Assembly: GCF_002217475.1 (NCBI RefSeq)
Contig: NZ_MUHH01000017.1
Coordinates: 546,991 to 610,990 of the forward strand
Length of the DNA stretch: 64,000 nt
DNA from: Flavobacterium tructae
Lineage (GTDB): Bacteria; Bacteroidota; Bacteroidia; Flavobacteriales; Flavobacteriaceae
Reading direction: 5' to 3'
Each line of letters starts with the position of its first letter. Position 1 is the first letter of the stretch. A model generated the notes under the pieces. That model was not told where the DNA came from, ran no database searches, and worked only from the letters and a program-made list of their open reading frames with translations. The position numbers and the translations under genes are program-made. Of this stretch, positions 7,540 to 17,483 are shown in pieces.

Positions 7540-8541
7540 TTATTGAAAAGCATATACGAGACCCACGCCTAAGACTTGTCTTAGCTGGGCTCTTGGTCCG
7601 TTGTTAACTTGTGAAGTTGTTCCGGTAGCAGGATCAAAAAAGTCTTTTTTGGTTTTGATATCATCATCATACACCAGATGTACACCAATATTTGCTTTTA
7701 CATAAGCATTTACCACAAGATCCAGACGGGTATCATAATCGATATCGACATTTCCGAATTTGTTTAGATAATCGGTATACAAACTCAATCGGTTTTCGTA
7801 GAAGATGTTTTTGTAAATTTCGCTTTTCATGTATCCGGTAAGCAGAATACCAAATTCGGCTTTTACCTTCTGCCCATTTTCAATCAAAATTTTAGAATTC
7901 GGGTCCATTGGATCTACTATGTAAGTCGCTTTTCGCACACCAAAAGCTCCCTGATTGGCTAAAGCCTGATCAAGAACCAAGGTAGTTTTTAAGGTTATTG
8001 GAGAGAAATATAAGGTTCGGTTTTTCTTTTTATCTGAATTTTCAGCTCCGGCTCCCAGAAAGACATAAGCTGGTGCAAAAGGTCTGGAGATCGCAACATC
8101 TTTGTTAGGATAATTGTATCCGTCAGTAAATTGAGTATTGAAATTGAATTTGGCCGAGTAGTACCAATTTGAGATTGTATCTTTTCTAAAGCCGTAAGTC
8201 GAATTGAATAGAAAAGCATCATCAGTTTTTCGGAGTTCAGTACCGTCTTGCTGGTTTAAACCGTATTTTATAATAAGCTCATTGGCCCATTTGTGATTTC
8301 CTCTAATATAAGTTCGGTTAAATTCACCTTTAAAAAGTCCGGAGATCGAACTTGTTCCCCCCGCACTCCAGTTCACAAAAGCAATTTCGGAAATGTCAAA
8401 GCCCAGTTGATTTTTTTTGGTCCAGTTTGATGGAGGTGCAGGTAATTCGCCAGGATCCAAAGTCGTTTGTATAATTTGAGCAAAGTTATTTGAAGTACAC
8501 AAAAGCAGCAAAAGCAAAAGGGTAGAACGCAATAATTTCAT
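7540..8541 (-). CDS. DUF3078 domain-containing exported protein
   Basis: 333 residues with a leucine-rich signal peptide (residues 1-21, ending NNFAQ). The rest is beta-rich with many Tyr, Asn and Asp, including a GFDISEIAFVNWSAGGTSSISGLFKGEF block near 48-75 that I associate with DUF3078 of Bacteroidota. It ends in a barrel-like strand (GVGLVYAFQ), suggesting an outer-membrane or periplasmic location. Function is unknown. It lies 31 bases downstream of dxs on the same strand and may be co-transcribed with it, though no functional link is evident. Confidence 0.75.
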   Translation of the reverse strand: MKLLRSTLLLLLLLCTSNNFAQIIQTTLDPGELPAPPSNWTKKNQLGFDISEIAFVNWSAGGTSSISGLFKGEFNRTYIRGNHKWANELIIKYGLNQQDGTELRKTDDAFLFNSTYGFRKDTISNWYYSAKFNFNTQFTDGYNYPNKDVAISRPFAPAYVFLGAGAENSDKKKNRTLYFSPITLKTTLVLDQALANQGAFGVRKATYIVDPMDPNSKILIENGQKVKAEFGILLTGYMKSEIYKNIFYENRLSLYTDYLNKFGNVDIDYDTRLDLVVNAYVKANIGVHLVYDDDIKTKKDFFDPATGTTSQVNNGPRAQLRQVLGVGLVYAFQ

Positions 8542-8572
8542 TGTGATTTTATTTTTTGACAGCGCAAAATAA

Positions 8573-10360
8573 TTATTTTGTATCGTTTGAAAAAAGATTT
8601 ATTAAACTTTTAACGTCAATTTTACACAATTGTTGTAACTGATTAACCGTTCCATGCTCTATAAACGTGTCCGGAATACCCAAAACTTCGATGGTATTTT
8701 TGAAATTATGTGAGGCTGCAAACTCTAAAATGGCGCTTCCAAAACCACCGTTTACAGTACCGTCTTCGACTGTAATTATTCTCTCAAAACTTGTGAAAAT
8801 ATTGATTAAGGTATTGGTGTCTAGCGGTTTAATGAAAGGAAAATCGTAGTGGGCAATGGTTACGGAATTGTAAGATTCATTTATTGCTTCGATCACATTA
8901 TTTCCAATTGTTCCGGTAGACAAAACGGCTGTTTTTGTTCCTTTTTTTAAGCAGGTTGCAGGGCCAATTTCAATTTTTTTATAATGTCCGAAATTTTCTA
9001 CTTCCCAATTTGATATAACGCCGCGGCCTCTTGGATATCGAATGGCGATGGGATGATTTAATCCCAATTGTGCTGTATATAAAATATTCTGCAGGGCAAT
9101 TTCATTGAGGGGAGCGTAAATAATCAGGTTCGGAATCGCACGTAAATAAGCAATATCAAAAAGGCCATGATGTGTCGCACCGTCTTCGCCTACCAAGCCT
9201 GCACGATCCAGACAAAAGATAACGGGTAAGTTTTGCAGTGCAACATCGTGAATGACCTGATCGTAAGCACGCTGTAAAAAAGTCGAATAAATATTGCAGT
9301 AGACCGTCATTCCCTGCGTAACCATTCCTGCAGCAAGTGTTACCGCATGCTGTTCGGCTATTCCCACGTCAAAAGCGCGTTCGGGAATCTCATCCATCAT
9401 AAATTTAAGAGAACTTCCGGATGGCATTGCCGGAGTGATTCCGATGATTTTTTCGTTCTTTTTGGCTAAATCTAAGATCGTCAGACCAAAAACATCCTGA
9501 TATTTAGGAGGTAAATTTTCTTCTGATTTAGAATAAAGTTCTCCGGTTGAAGCATCAAATTTTCCCGGAGCATGATATTTTACCTGATTTTCTTCTGCCT
9601 GCTGTAAACCTTTTCCTTTTGTGGTTACAATATGTAGAAATTTAGGCCCTTTTATCTTCTTTAAACGATTGAGTTCTTTGATTAAGGCAGGAAGATCATG
9701 ACCGTCAATTGGTCCCGAATAATCGAAGTTTAACGACTTGATGATGTTATTCTGTTTCGGATTTTTCCCGTTTTTAACAGCTGTTAAATATTTTTTTAAA
9801 GCCCCTACGCTTGGGTCAATCCCGATAGCATTATCGTTTAGAATCACCAAAAGATTAGCATCTGTAACCCCGGCATGATTTAAACCTTCAAAAGCCATTC
9901 CTGAAGCAATCGACGCATCACCAATTACGGCTATATGCTGTTTGTCGTAATCGCCCTTAAGTTTTGAAGCAATGGCCATTCCAAGCGCCGCCGAAATAGA
10001 AGTCGACGAGTGTCCCACGCCAAAGGTATCATAAACACTTTCGCTTCTTTTTGGAAAACCGGAAATACCTTCAAGCTGTCTGTTGGTATGAAAAATTTCC
10101 CTTCTTTCGGTTAAGATTTTATGTCCGTAAGCCTGATGTCCAACATCCCAAACCAATAAATCGTCAGGAGTATTAAACACATAATGAAGTGCAATGGTCA
10201 ATTCGATTACACCCAGACTGGAACCTAAATGCCCTTCTTTAACCGAAACAACATCAATAATAAAATCGCGTAATTCCTGTGCAACCTGAGAAAGCTGCGC
10301 TTCAGTTAATAAGCGTAAATCAGCGGGATTGTATATGTTGGAGAGTAAGTTACTTTTCAT
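8573..10360 (-). CDS. dxs: 1-deoxy-D-xylulose-5-phosphate synthase
   Basis: 595 residues, slightly shorter than the 620 of E. coli. It condenses pyruvate and glyceraldehyde 3-phosphate in a thiamine-diphosphate-dependent reaction, the first step of the MEP isoprenoid pathway. Visible landmarks: LGSSLGVIELTIALHYVF near 45, the ThDP/Mg motif beginning GDASIASGMAFEG and ending in LNDN at about 145-175, the catalytic-glutamate block DVGIAEQHAVTLAAGM near 335, DRAGLVGEDGATHHG near 388, and a transketolase C-terminal domain. It has its own -7 box; the 248-base divergent gap to tadA holds a perfect 11-bp palindrome. Confidence 0.96.
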   Translation of the reverse strand: MKSNLLSNIYNPADLRLLTEAQLSQVAQELRDFIIDVVSVKEGHLGSSLGVIELTIALHYVFNTPDDLLVWDVGHQAYGHKILTERREIFHTNRQLEGISGFPKRSESVYDTFGVGHSSTSISAALGMAIASKLKGDYDKQHIAVIGDASIASGMAFEGLNHAGVTDANLLVILNDNAIGIDPSVGALKKYLTAVKNGKNPKQNNIIKSLNFDYSGPIDGHDLPALIKELNRLKKIKGPKFLHIVTTKGKGLQQAEENQVKYHAPGKFDASTGELYSKSEENLPPKYQDVFGLTILDLAKKNEKIIGITPAMPSGSSLKFMMDEIPERAFDVGIAEQHAVTLAAGMVTQGMTVYCNIYSTFLQRAYDQVIHDVALQNLPVIFCLDRAGLVGEDGATHHGLFDIAYLRAIPNLIIYAPLNEIALQNILYTAQLGLNHPIAIRYPRGRGVISNWEVENFGHYKKIEIGPATCLKKGTKTAVLSTGTIGNNVIEAINESYNSVTIAHYDFPFIKPLDTNTLINIFTSFERIITVEDGTVNGGFGSAILEFAASHNFKNTIEVLGIPDTFIEHGTVNQLQQLCKIDVKSLINLFSNDTK

Positions 10361-10374
10361 TGTAAGGTAAAAAG

Positions 10375-10382
10375 CAAATTTA
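10375..10382 (-). promoter_or_regulatory. -7 promoter box of dxs
   Basis: Reads TAAATTTG on the minus strand, 14 bases from the dxs ATG; the implied leader is very short (about 8-10 bases). Confidence 0.5.
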
Positions 10383-10452
10383 CGGTTTTAAATTTAATTA
10401 TTGTTTTTTGAATGTTTAGCACGAACTTTTAATAGGGGAGTTTCATAGAAAC

Positions 10453-10479
10453 GAGGCAATTAATAACGTTAATTGCCTC
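10453..10479. promoter_or_regulatory. Perfect palindrome in the dxs/tadA divergent region
   Basis: GAGGCAATTAA (10453-10463) and TTAATTGCCTC (10469-10479) form an 11-bp perfect dyad around a 5-base centre. A third, partial half-site (GAGGCGATTAATT) follows at 10498-10510. It lies upstream of both promoters, so an operator is likelier than a terminator, although the A-run after it would allow minus-strand termination. Confidence 0.4.
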
Positions 10480-10595
10480 AAAAAACTGCTATTTATGAGG
10501 CGATTAATTTTATTGAACTAACTTCTACAGAAAAAGCTAAGTTTTGATTAGCGATTTCCTGACATTAACTCAGGGGAAATTATTTCAAAAAAAAC

Positions 10596-10603
10596 TATTT
10601 TTG
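10596..10603 (+). promoter_or_regulatory. -7 promoter box of the deaminase gene; implies a leaderless mRNA
   Basis: TATTTTTG ends only 5 bases before the ATG at 10609, so transcription would start at or next to the start codon. An alternative start at the internal ATG 10639 would give a normal leader but drops a conserved N-terminal segment. Confidence 0.5.
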
Positions 10604-10608
10604 CACTT

Positions 10609-11052
10609 ATGATAAATCCTTTCACCGACGAGTATTTTATGAAAAAAGCTTTGCAGGAAGCTGAAATGGCTTTTGAAAAAGGCGAAATTCCTGTTGGAGC
10701 AATCATTGTAGTTGCCGATAAAATTATTGCAAGAAGCCATAATCTAACCGAATTATTAAATGACGTTACGGCTCATGCCGAAATGCAGGCGATAACAGCT
10801 GCTGCCAATTTCTTAGGTGGAAAATACCTCAAAGACTGTACGTTATATGTTACCCTTGAACCTTGCCAAATGTGTGCAGGGGCTTTGTATTGGAGTCAGA
10901 TTTCAAAAATTGTTTTTGGTGCTCGCGATGAACATCGGGGTTTCATAACCATGGGGACCCAATTACACCCCAAAACAACTGTGGTTTCCGGAGTGATGGC
11001 CAATGAAGCTGCGGATTTAATGAAACGCTTTTTTGTAGAGAGAAGGAAATAA
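10609..11052 (+). CDS. tadA: tRNA-specific adenosine deaminase (TadA type)
   Basis: 147 residues of the CDA/zinc-deaminase fold. The zinc ligands are HAEMQAI (His and catalytic Glu, about residues 61-67) and PCQMCAGAL (two Cys, about 86-94). TadA converts A34 to inosine in tRNA-Arg(ACG). The EKGEIPVGAIIV block and the helix-rich C terminus fit TadA, though annotation as a general nucleoside (for example guanine) deaminase cannot be excluded. It abuts the convergent orphan gene with no gap between stop codons. Confidence 0.85.
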   Translation: MINPFTDEYFMKKALQEAEMAFEKGEIPVGAIIVVADKIIARSHNLTELLNDVTAHAEMQAITAAANFLGGKYLKDCTLYVTLEPCQMCAGALYWSQISKIVFGARDEHRGFITMGTQLHPKTTVVSGVMANEAADLMKRFFVERRK

Positions 11053-11586
11053 TTAGAATAAATATCCTCCCAGATAGACACATATAAATATCATAAAGCA
11101 ATTAAAGCAGATGATATTATAAAATGTATTTTCTGAGAAGCCTTTTTTTGAAAGTAGTATTTTTGTACTTATCCCTATTGAAATAAGGAGAATAAGACAA
11201 GTGTAGAATTGAATCCCATTAATACTTAAGCCGCTTGAAAGAAGATTGGTGTAATTTCTTGTTTTGGATTTTATTTTTGTTATAAATTTAAATATTAAGG
11301 AAGTTTCAATTTCAATATTATTTTCTTCAATATATTCTTTTGTAGTAGAAAAAGTAAATCCCTTTTGTGTAAAATAATGATAAGAAACTTTTTGTCTGGA
11401 TTTTCCTGAAGTTCGAACAAAGTATTGAGTTATTTTATCATTAGTTTTTGAAGAGGGAAAAACATAATAGTCTGCAAAAGTAATTAAAATCAAAAATGAA
11501 ATTATCCCCAACAGATATACAATGATATTTTTGTTTTTAATGATAAATTCATTTTCCGTAGAATAATTGTTAGAGTTACGAGACAT
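11053..11586 (-). CDS. Orphan membrane protein of unknown function
   Basis: 177 residues, not recognised. Three hydrophobic segments are visible: about 23-46 (IIVYLLGIISFLILITFADY), about 124-143 (IQFYTCLILLISIGISTKIL) and about 155-177 (IICFNCFMIFICVYLGGYLF). Between the first two is a polar domain of about 75 residues, probably on one side of the membrane. The codon use is more AT-rich than its neighbours, suggesting a lineage-specific or acquired gene. Its stop codon (11053-11055) directly abuts the stop of the convergent deaminase gene, with no terminator between. Confidence 0.65.
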   Translation of the reverse strand: MSRNSNNYSTENEFIIKNKNIIVYLLGIISFLILITFADYYVFPSSKTNDKITQYFVRTSGKSRQKVSYHYFTQKGFTFSTTKEYIEENNIEIETSLIFKFITKIKSKTRNYTNLLSSGLSINGIQFYTCLILLISIGISTKILLSKKGFSENTFYNIICFNCFMIFICVYLGGYLF

Positions 11587-11813
11587 TTTTTATGTATTAA
11601 GATATACGAAATATAGTGTTTTTGTAATAACCTTTTTTGAATTTTCAACAAAAGTTAAATAATTCAATCTACTGAATTTTCCTCTTAAAAGATTTAGAAA
11701 AATACATTATATTTATGCAATATAATTGACAAACCACTAGTTTATTTATATAGCGTAAAAGCTAAAGTACACTGTCAATTTCCAAATTCGTAAACCTGTA
11801 ATTCTAAATAAAA
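11587..11813. promoter_or_regulatory. Divergent spacer upstream of the macroglobulin gene
   Basis: No gene seen. It contains an 8-bp dyad (ATTATATT 11706-11713 / AATATAAT 11719-11726) and a wider inverted pair AATTGACA / TGTCAATT at 11724-11731 and 11773-11780. No clear TAnnTTTG box was found. Control elements of the macroglobulin operon probably lie here, by position only. Confidence 0.3.
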
Positions 11814-14800
11814 GTGAAAGTAAAAGGACTATTTCTCGTGTTTTGTACGTTTTTTATTTTTCAATCCTGTGGCCGCAAATCAGCTGCCGATTTCAATTCC
11901 GATTTTTCATTATTCAAAGAGTACATTGTTAGTTTTACGGGAGGTATCGTCTCTTCGGAATCTGATATTAGAGTTGTTTTGGCTTTTGATAAAAAAGAAT
12001 GGAAAGTGAATCAGGAATTAGACGACGATTTATTTGATATCTCGCCAAATGTACACGGAAAAGTAGTAGCACTCTCCACCAATACGATTGCTTTTATCCC
12101 GGAGAAAAAACTGGAAGCAGGAACAGAATATCAGGTGACTTTAAACTTAGATAAGCTGATCACCATTCCAAAGGAAAAAGAGAAGGAACTTTCAAAGTTC
12201 AACTTTACCGTTAAAACCATCAAACAGGATTTTACTATTAATACTGAGGATATTCAATCGTATAGTAAAGATTACCAGTATCTGAACTGCGTTTTAAAAA
12301 CGGCTGATAATATGGATGTTGAAACAGCTAAAAAGTTAGTTACGGCTCATCAGAACGGGAAAGAGGTTAAAATTAAATTTGAGAAACAAACAGGAACAGC
12401 TAAAGAATTCCGTTTCAAAATTGATAGTATTCAACGGTTTTTAGAAGCTTCGAATCTGGAAATCGCATACGACGGAAGTGATTTTGATATTGAGCAGAAA
12501 GGGCAACTGGATTATCCAATTACAGGTGTGAATGAATTTAAAATTGTAAAAGTCGATATTCCGGAAGGGAACAATCAGTCCCTTTTAATTAATTTCTCGG
12601 AACCTTTGGAAAAAGGGCAGGATTTTAAAGGATTGGTCTCTATTCAGAATACAAACAATTTAAAATTTTCGACTCAGGGGAATGTCCTGAAAGTATATTT
12701 TAGCAATACAGCTCCGGAGAAAAAAGAAGTTCCGGCAGTGGCAGAAGAAAGTGCAGAGTTGGCAGTTGATTCGTCAGCAGTTGTAGTTGATTCTGCGGCA
12801 GTTGTTACGGATAGTAGTGCTGTGGTAGTGGTTCAGAACGAGGAAGAGACTCAGGAACCGGAACCAGTTTTATCGGGAGAATTGTTACTCGAAGTTTTTC
12901 AGGGAATTGAAAGTCAGTACGGCAAAAAGATGGACGCCAATTATACCGAGAAAATCAATTTTGACCAAATAAAACCTAACGTTCGATTCGTTAAAAACGG
13001 AACGATTCTGCCAAGTTCAAACAACCTGAAATTGAATTTTGAAGCAGTTAATCTAAGTGCAGTTGATGTAAAGGTGTATAAGATTTACAAGAACAATATT
13101 CTTCAGTTTTTGCAGTATAATGAACTGAACGGAAGTCAGAATCTCAAGAAAGTGGCACAACCCATAGCCAAAACCACACTGAATTTAGTCGAAAGCAAAC
13201 TGATAAATCCGGCTAAGTGGAACACCTTTGCTCTCGATTTATCTAAAATCATTACGCCGGAACCAGGGGCAATTTACCGTGTAGAATTTGTTTACAAAAA
13301 GAAATATTCGCTTTATAAATGTGAAACCTCCGAAGAGAGTTCGGAGGAAGAGGAGGAGGAAGTAGATGAAAATGATGTTAACTACAGTGGCAATTCGTAT
13401 GATGATTACTATTATGACGATTACGACTGGAGAGAAAGTCAGGATCCTTGTACAGGATCTTACTACTACAATGCCAGAATTGCGACAAATATCTTAGCAA
13501 CTGACTTAGGGGTTATTGCCAAAAGAGGCGAAAATAAATCATATCTCTTTGCGGTCAATAATATTGTAACCACAGAGCCGGTTTCAAATGCGAGAGTGGA
13601 TCTGTACACCTTTCAACAGCAAAAAATTGCAACTGCTGCAACAAGCAGTGAAGGAATTGCTACGTTTCAGCTCAATAAGTTTGCTTACTTTGCTATTGTT
13701 ACTTTAGGAGATCAGTCTACTTATGTGAAGTTGGATGACGGTTATTCGTTATCGGTAAGTAATTTTGATGTTGCAGGTGAAACTTTGCAAAAAGGCTTAA
13801 AAGGATTTATCTACGGTGAGCGCGGTGTTTGGCGTCCGGGAGATAACGTGTATTTGTCCTTTATCTTAAACGATGCGTCGAATAAACTTCCAAAATCACA
13901 CCCGATTAAATTTAGATTAAACGATCCGAATGGTAAAACAACTTATCAGACGATTCAGAAAACAAACGACCTGAATCATTACAGTTTTATCGTTCCAACA
14001 AGTGCCGACGCGCCAACAGGAAATTGGGAAGCAATGATAAGTGTGGGTGGTGCTAAGTTTTACAAAAGCATTAAAATCGAAACGATTAAACCGAATCGTT
14101 TAAAAATTAAAAATAATTTCTCCAGAAAAACACTATCATCCTCTTATCCAAACACCAGTACACTTGAAGTGACCTGGCTTCATGGTGCCATTGCAAAAAA
14201 TCTGAATGTAGAAATGCAGGCAAAATTTTCACAGCAGACGACTACATTTAAAGGATATGAGAAGTTTAATTTTGACGATTTGGTGCGTCAGTTTAGTTCA
14301 GAAGAAATTAATATTTTCTCCGGAAAATTAAATGAGAACGGAAAAGCATCGGTGGATATCCACCCAAAACTACAAGGGCAGGCTCCCGGTATGTTGCGTG
14401 CCGCCTTCATTACAAAAGTATATGAAGAAGGAGGTGATTTTAGTACGGATGTTATTTCGACGACTTATTCACCCTACAAAACTTATGTTGGGATAAAAGC
14501 ACCGGAACCTAATAAATATGGAATGCTGGAAACCAGAACAAACAACCGTTTTGATATTGTTACTGTCGATGAAAATGGAAGACCAAAATCTGTGAAAAAT
14601 CTCGAGGTAAAAGTGTATAAAGTAGATTGGCGCTGGTGGTGGGACGCTTCCAGTGATAATCTTTCAAATTACAACTCATCGGATGCGACCACTTCTTATA
14701 AATCTTTTGTGATCAATACAGATTCCAACGGAAAAGGAAGTATTCAGTTTTCTTTAACCGATGAAGAATGGGGACGCTATTTGATACGTGTTGCCGATCA

Positions 14801-17483
14801 CACAGACGGACACGCCACTGCTTTAACCGTAAATATTGACTGGCCAATCTGGTCTGGAAAAACCCGCAACAGAGATGCATCTACAGCCAATATGCTGGTA
14901 TTCTCTACCGATAAGAAAAATTATGCTGTAGGCGAAAAAGCACAGATATCTTTTCCTTCCAGTGAAGGAGGCCGCGCTTTGATTTCGATCGAAAACGGTT
15001 CAAAAGTGGTGCAGACCATCTGGGCCAAAACAAAACAGGGAGAAACTAAAGTCGAAATTCCGATTACGGCAGCAATGGCACCAAACGTGTATTTTAACAT
15101 CACACTCTTGCAGCCGCATGCTTCAACTAAAAACGATTCACCTATTCGTATGTATGGAATCGTTCCGATAGAAGTGGTGGATAAAAATACCATTCTGGCG
15201 CCAACACTCTCCATGCCGGATGTTTTAAAACCGGAGCAGACTTTTACCGTAAAAGTGGGAGAGAAAACCGGAAAAGAAATGACGTACACTATTGCAGTTG
15301 TAGATGAAGGACTTTTAGACTTAACCCGTTTTAAAACACCAAATGCCTGGGACAGTTTTTATGTTCGTGAAGCCTTAGGAGTTAAAACCTGGGATATTTA
15401 TGATGATGTAATTGGGGCATACGGAGGAAAAATAAATCAAATTTTCAGTATTGGTGGAGATCAGGACTTAGGTGGCGGTAAAGCTAAAAAAGCCAACCGA
15501 TTTAAACCAGTAGTGTTGTACTACGGACCATTCAAATTAGAAAAAGGTCAAACGCAAGCACATCAGCTGAAATTGCCTAAATACATAGGTTCCGTTCGTA
15601 CGATGGTCGTTGCTGGTGACGCCAATACAAGCGCTTACGGAAGTGTCGAAAAAGCAACACCGGTTAAAAGTCCGTTGATGGTATTGGCTTCATTACCTCG
15701 AAAAATATCACCTTCAGAAAAAGTAACTATTCCGGTAACCGTTTTTGCTACCGAAAAGAATATTAAGAAGGTAACGATTCAGCTTAGAACAAGCGGCGGA
15801 TTAAAAGTAATGGGAAGTGCTGCTCAAAGTCTGAGTTTTGCCCAACCTGACGAAAAAATGGCTTATTTTAATCTGGTAGTAGGTTCTGCTGCGGGTATTG
15901 GAAAAGTACAGGTAATTGCAACATCAGGAAAAGAGAAGTCAGTATATGATGTAGAGATCGATATGACCAATCCTAATCCGGTTACAAATACATATACGGA
16001 TGTTGTTCTACCTCCAAACAGCAGTAAAACCATTACCTGGAAAACTTTTGGAGTTTCCGGAAGCAATAAAGCCAGACTGGAAGTTTCATCAATGCCAACG
16101 ATCAATCTCAACGGAAGACTGCAATATCTTATTCAGTATCCGCATGGCTGTGTAGAGCAAACTACTTCGTCTGTTTTTCCACAGTTATTTTTAAGTGATA
16201 TTGTTGATTTGGACAATACCCGAAAAGGAATCATTCAAAAGAATATAACGGCCGGAATTAGCAAGTTAGGAAGTTTTCAATTGCCATCAGGCGGCTTAAC
16301 GTATTGGCAGGGAAGTACCACTGCCGATGATTGGGGCTCTTCTTATGCTGGGCATTTCCTGATTGAAGCAGAGAAAAAAGGGTATGTTTTACCGATTAAC
16401 TTCAAATCAAAATGGATTTCTTATCAGCAAAGAGAAGCCAAACAATGGCGTTTTGAACCTAAATACGGTAATGATCTTGCTCAGGCTTACCGATTGTATA
16501 CGTTGGCGCTGGCAGGCAATGCCGATTTGTCTTCGATGAACAGATTGCGCGAAACAAAAGGCATTTCAAACGAAAGTAGGCTTCGTCTGGCTGCTGCTTA
16601 TGTTTTAGCCGGACAAAAATCGGCAGGGCAAAATTTATTATTACGCACCAGTATTGACAACGAGTCCAGTGAGTACAATTATTACTATTATGGATCAAGC
16701 GAGAGAAACAGAGCGATGGCTTTAGAAACGATGCTGCTTTTAGGACAAAACCAAAAAGCATTCACTATGGCTTCTAAGCTGGCTAAAGAAATGTCGACCA
16801 ACCAATGGATGAGTACGCAAACAACTGCTTATTGCCTGTATGCCATGTCTAAATTTGCTGCGAGCAACGGACCTAAAGGAATTAATCTTCAATTCAGTAA
16901 AAATGGAAAAGGCGAAACCATAAATACACAAAAAACAATTGCCGACAGAAGTTTAACAGTTCAGACGGGTGCCAATAGTGTTGTCCTGAAGAATCTTAAA
17001 AACAACACGGTTTACGTTAGAGTTTTAAATACCGGAATATTACCAATCGGACAGGAAAATGCAATTCAGAGTGATGTTTCTGCGAATATTGTTTTCAAAA
17101 ACAGAAAAGGAAGTGTTATTAATGTTTCGAAAATCAGTCAGGGAACTGAATTTGTTGCAGAAGTTACGGTTAGAAACCAAAGAAATGAAAGCGTTCAGAA
17201 TGTGGCACTGTCACAAATCTTGCCTTCAGGATTTGAAATCGTAAATACCCGTTTCACAGACTACGGTGATGCAACCAATAATATTGCAGACTATATTGAT
17301 ATTCGCGACGACAGAACCAACTTCTATTTTGGAATGAAATCCAGAGAAACCAAAGTATTCAGAATCCTGTTAAATGCATCCTATTTAGGGAATTATTATT
17401 TACCGGGATTGCAGTGCGAAGCGATGTACGATAACACCTTCCTGGCCCGAACAAAAGGATTCTGGGTTGAGGTTGTGAAATAA
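11814..17483 (+). CDS. Bacterial alpha-2-macroglobulin family lipoprotein
   Basis: 1889 residues from a GTG start. The signal peptide ends in a lipobox (IFQSC, Cys near residue 19), so it is a lipoprotein. Successive macroglobulin-like beta domains follow. The bait-region and A2M blocks include the GFIYGERGVWRPGDNVYLSF motif near 663-682, typical of this family. The thioester motif is intact: Cys1446 in GCVEQTT (CxEQ). The protein is thought to trap attacking proteases covalently at the cell envelope. It is followed by pbpC, as in E. coli yfhM-pbpC. Two odd inserts: a repeated VDSSAVV segment (about 317-338) and a very acidic, tyrosine-rich stretch (about 502-544). Confidence 0.93.
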   Translation: MKVKGLFLVFCTFFIFQSCGRKSAADFNSDFSLFKEYIVSFTGGIVSSESDIRVVLAFDKKEWKVNQELDDDLFDISPNVHGKVVALSTNTIAFIPEKKLEAGTEYQVTLNLDKLITIPKEKEKELSKFNFTVKTIKQDFTINTEDIQSYSKDYQYLNCVLKTADNMDVETAKKLVTAHQNGKEVKIKFEKQTGTAKEFRFKIDSIQRFLEASNLEIAYDGSDFDIEQKGQLDYPITGVNEFKIVKVDIPEGNNQSLLINFSEPLEKGQDFKGLVSIQNTNNLKFSTQGNVLKVYFSNTAPEKKEVPAVAEESAELAVDSSAVVVDSAAVVTDSSAVVVVQNEEETQEPEPVLSGELLLEVFQGIESQYGKKMDANYTEKINFDQIKPNVRFVKNGTILPSSNNLKLNFEAVNLSAVDVKVYKIYKNNILQFLQYNELNGSQNLKKVAQPIAKTTLNLVESKLINPAKWNTFALDLSKIITPEPGAIYRVEFVYKKKYSLYKCETSEESSEEEEEEVDENDVNYSGNSYDDYYYDDYDWRESQDPCTGSYYYNARIATNILATDLGVIAKRGENKSYLFAVNNIVTTEPVSNARVDLYTFQQQKIATAATSSEGIATFQLNKFAYFAIVTLGDQSTYVKLDDGYSLSVSNFDVAGETLQKGLKGFIYGERGVWRPGDNVYLSFILNDASNKLPKSHPIKFRLNDPNGKTTYQTIQKTNDLNHYSFIVPTSADAPTGNWEAMISVGGAKFYKSIKIETIKPNRLKIKNNFSRKTLSSSYPNTSTLEVTWLHGAIAKNLNVEMQAKFSQQTTTFKGYEKFNFDDLVRQFSSEEINIFSGKLNENGKASVDIHPKLQGQAPGMLRAAFITKVYEEGGDFSTDVISTTYSPYKTYVGIKAPEPNKYGMLETRTNNRFDIVTVDENGRPKSVKNLEVKVYKVDWRWWWDASSDNLSNYNSSDATTSYKSFVINTDSNGKGSIQFSLTDEEWGRYLIRVADHTDGHATALTVNIDWPIWSGKTRNRDASTANMLVFSTDKKNYAVGEKAQISFPSSEGGRALISIENGSKVVQTIWAKTKQGETKVEIPITAAMAPNVYFNITLLQPHASTKNDSPIRMYGIVPIEVVDKNTILAPTLSMPDVLKPEQTFTVKVGEKTGKEMTYTIAVVDEGLLDLTRFKTPNAWDSFYVREALGVKTWDIYDDVIGAYGGKINQIFSIGGDQDLGGGKAKKANRFKPVVLYYGPFKLEKGQTQAHQLKLPKYIGSVRTMVVAGDANTSAYGSVEKATPVKSPLMVLASLPRKISPSEKVTIPVTVFATEKNIKKVTIQLRTSGGLKVMGSAAQSLSFAQPDEKMAYFNLVVGSAAGIGKVQVIATSGKEKSVYDVEIDMTNPNPVTNTYTDVVLPPNSSKTITWKTFGVSGSNKARLEVSSMPTINLNGRLQYLIQYPHGCVEQTTSSVFPQLFLSDIVDLDNTRKGIIQKNITAGISKLGSFQLPSGGLTYWQGSTTADDWGSSYAGHFLIEAEKKGYVLPINFKSKWISYQQREAKQWRFEPKYGNDLAQAYRLYTLALAGNADLSSMNRLRETKGISNESRLRLAAAYVLAGQKSAGQNLLLRTSIDNESSEYNYYYYGSSERNRAMALETMLLLGQNQKAFTMASKLAKEMSTNQWMSTQTTAYCLYAMSKFAASNGPKGINLQFSKNGKGETINTQKTIADRSLTVQTGANSVVLKNLKNNTVYVRVLNTGILPIGQENAIQSDVSANIVFKNRKGSVINVSKISQGTEFVAEVTVRNQRNESVQNVALSQILPSGFEIVNTRFTDYGDATNNIADYIDIRDDRTNFYFGMKSRETKVFRILLNASYLGNYYLPGLQCEAMYDNTFLARTKGFWVEVVK

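Noticed and set aside
15863..16931. Antisense open frames within the macroglobulin gene
   Set aside because: Shadow frames of a long conserved gene; no start context or family motif.
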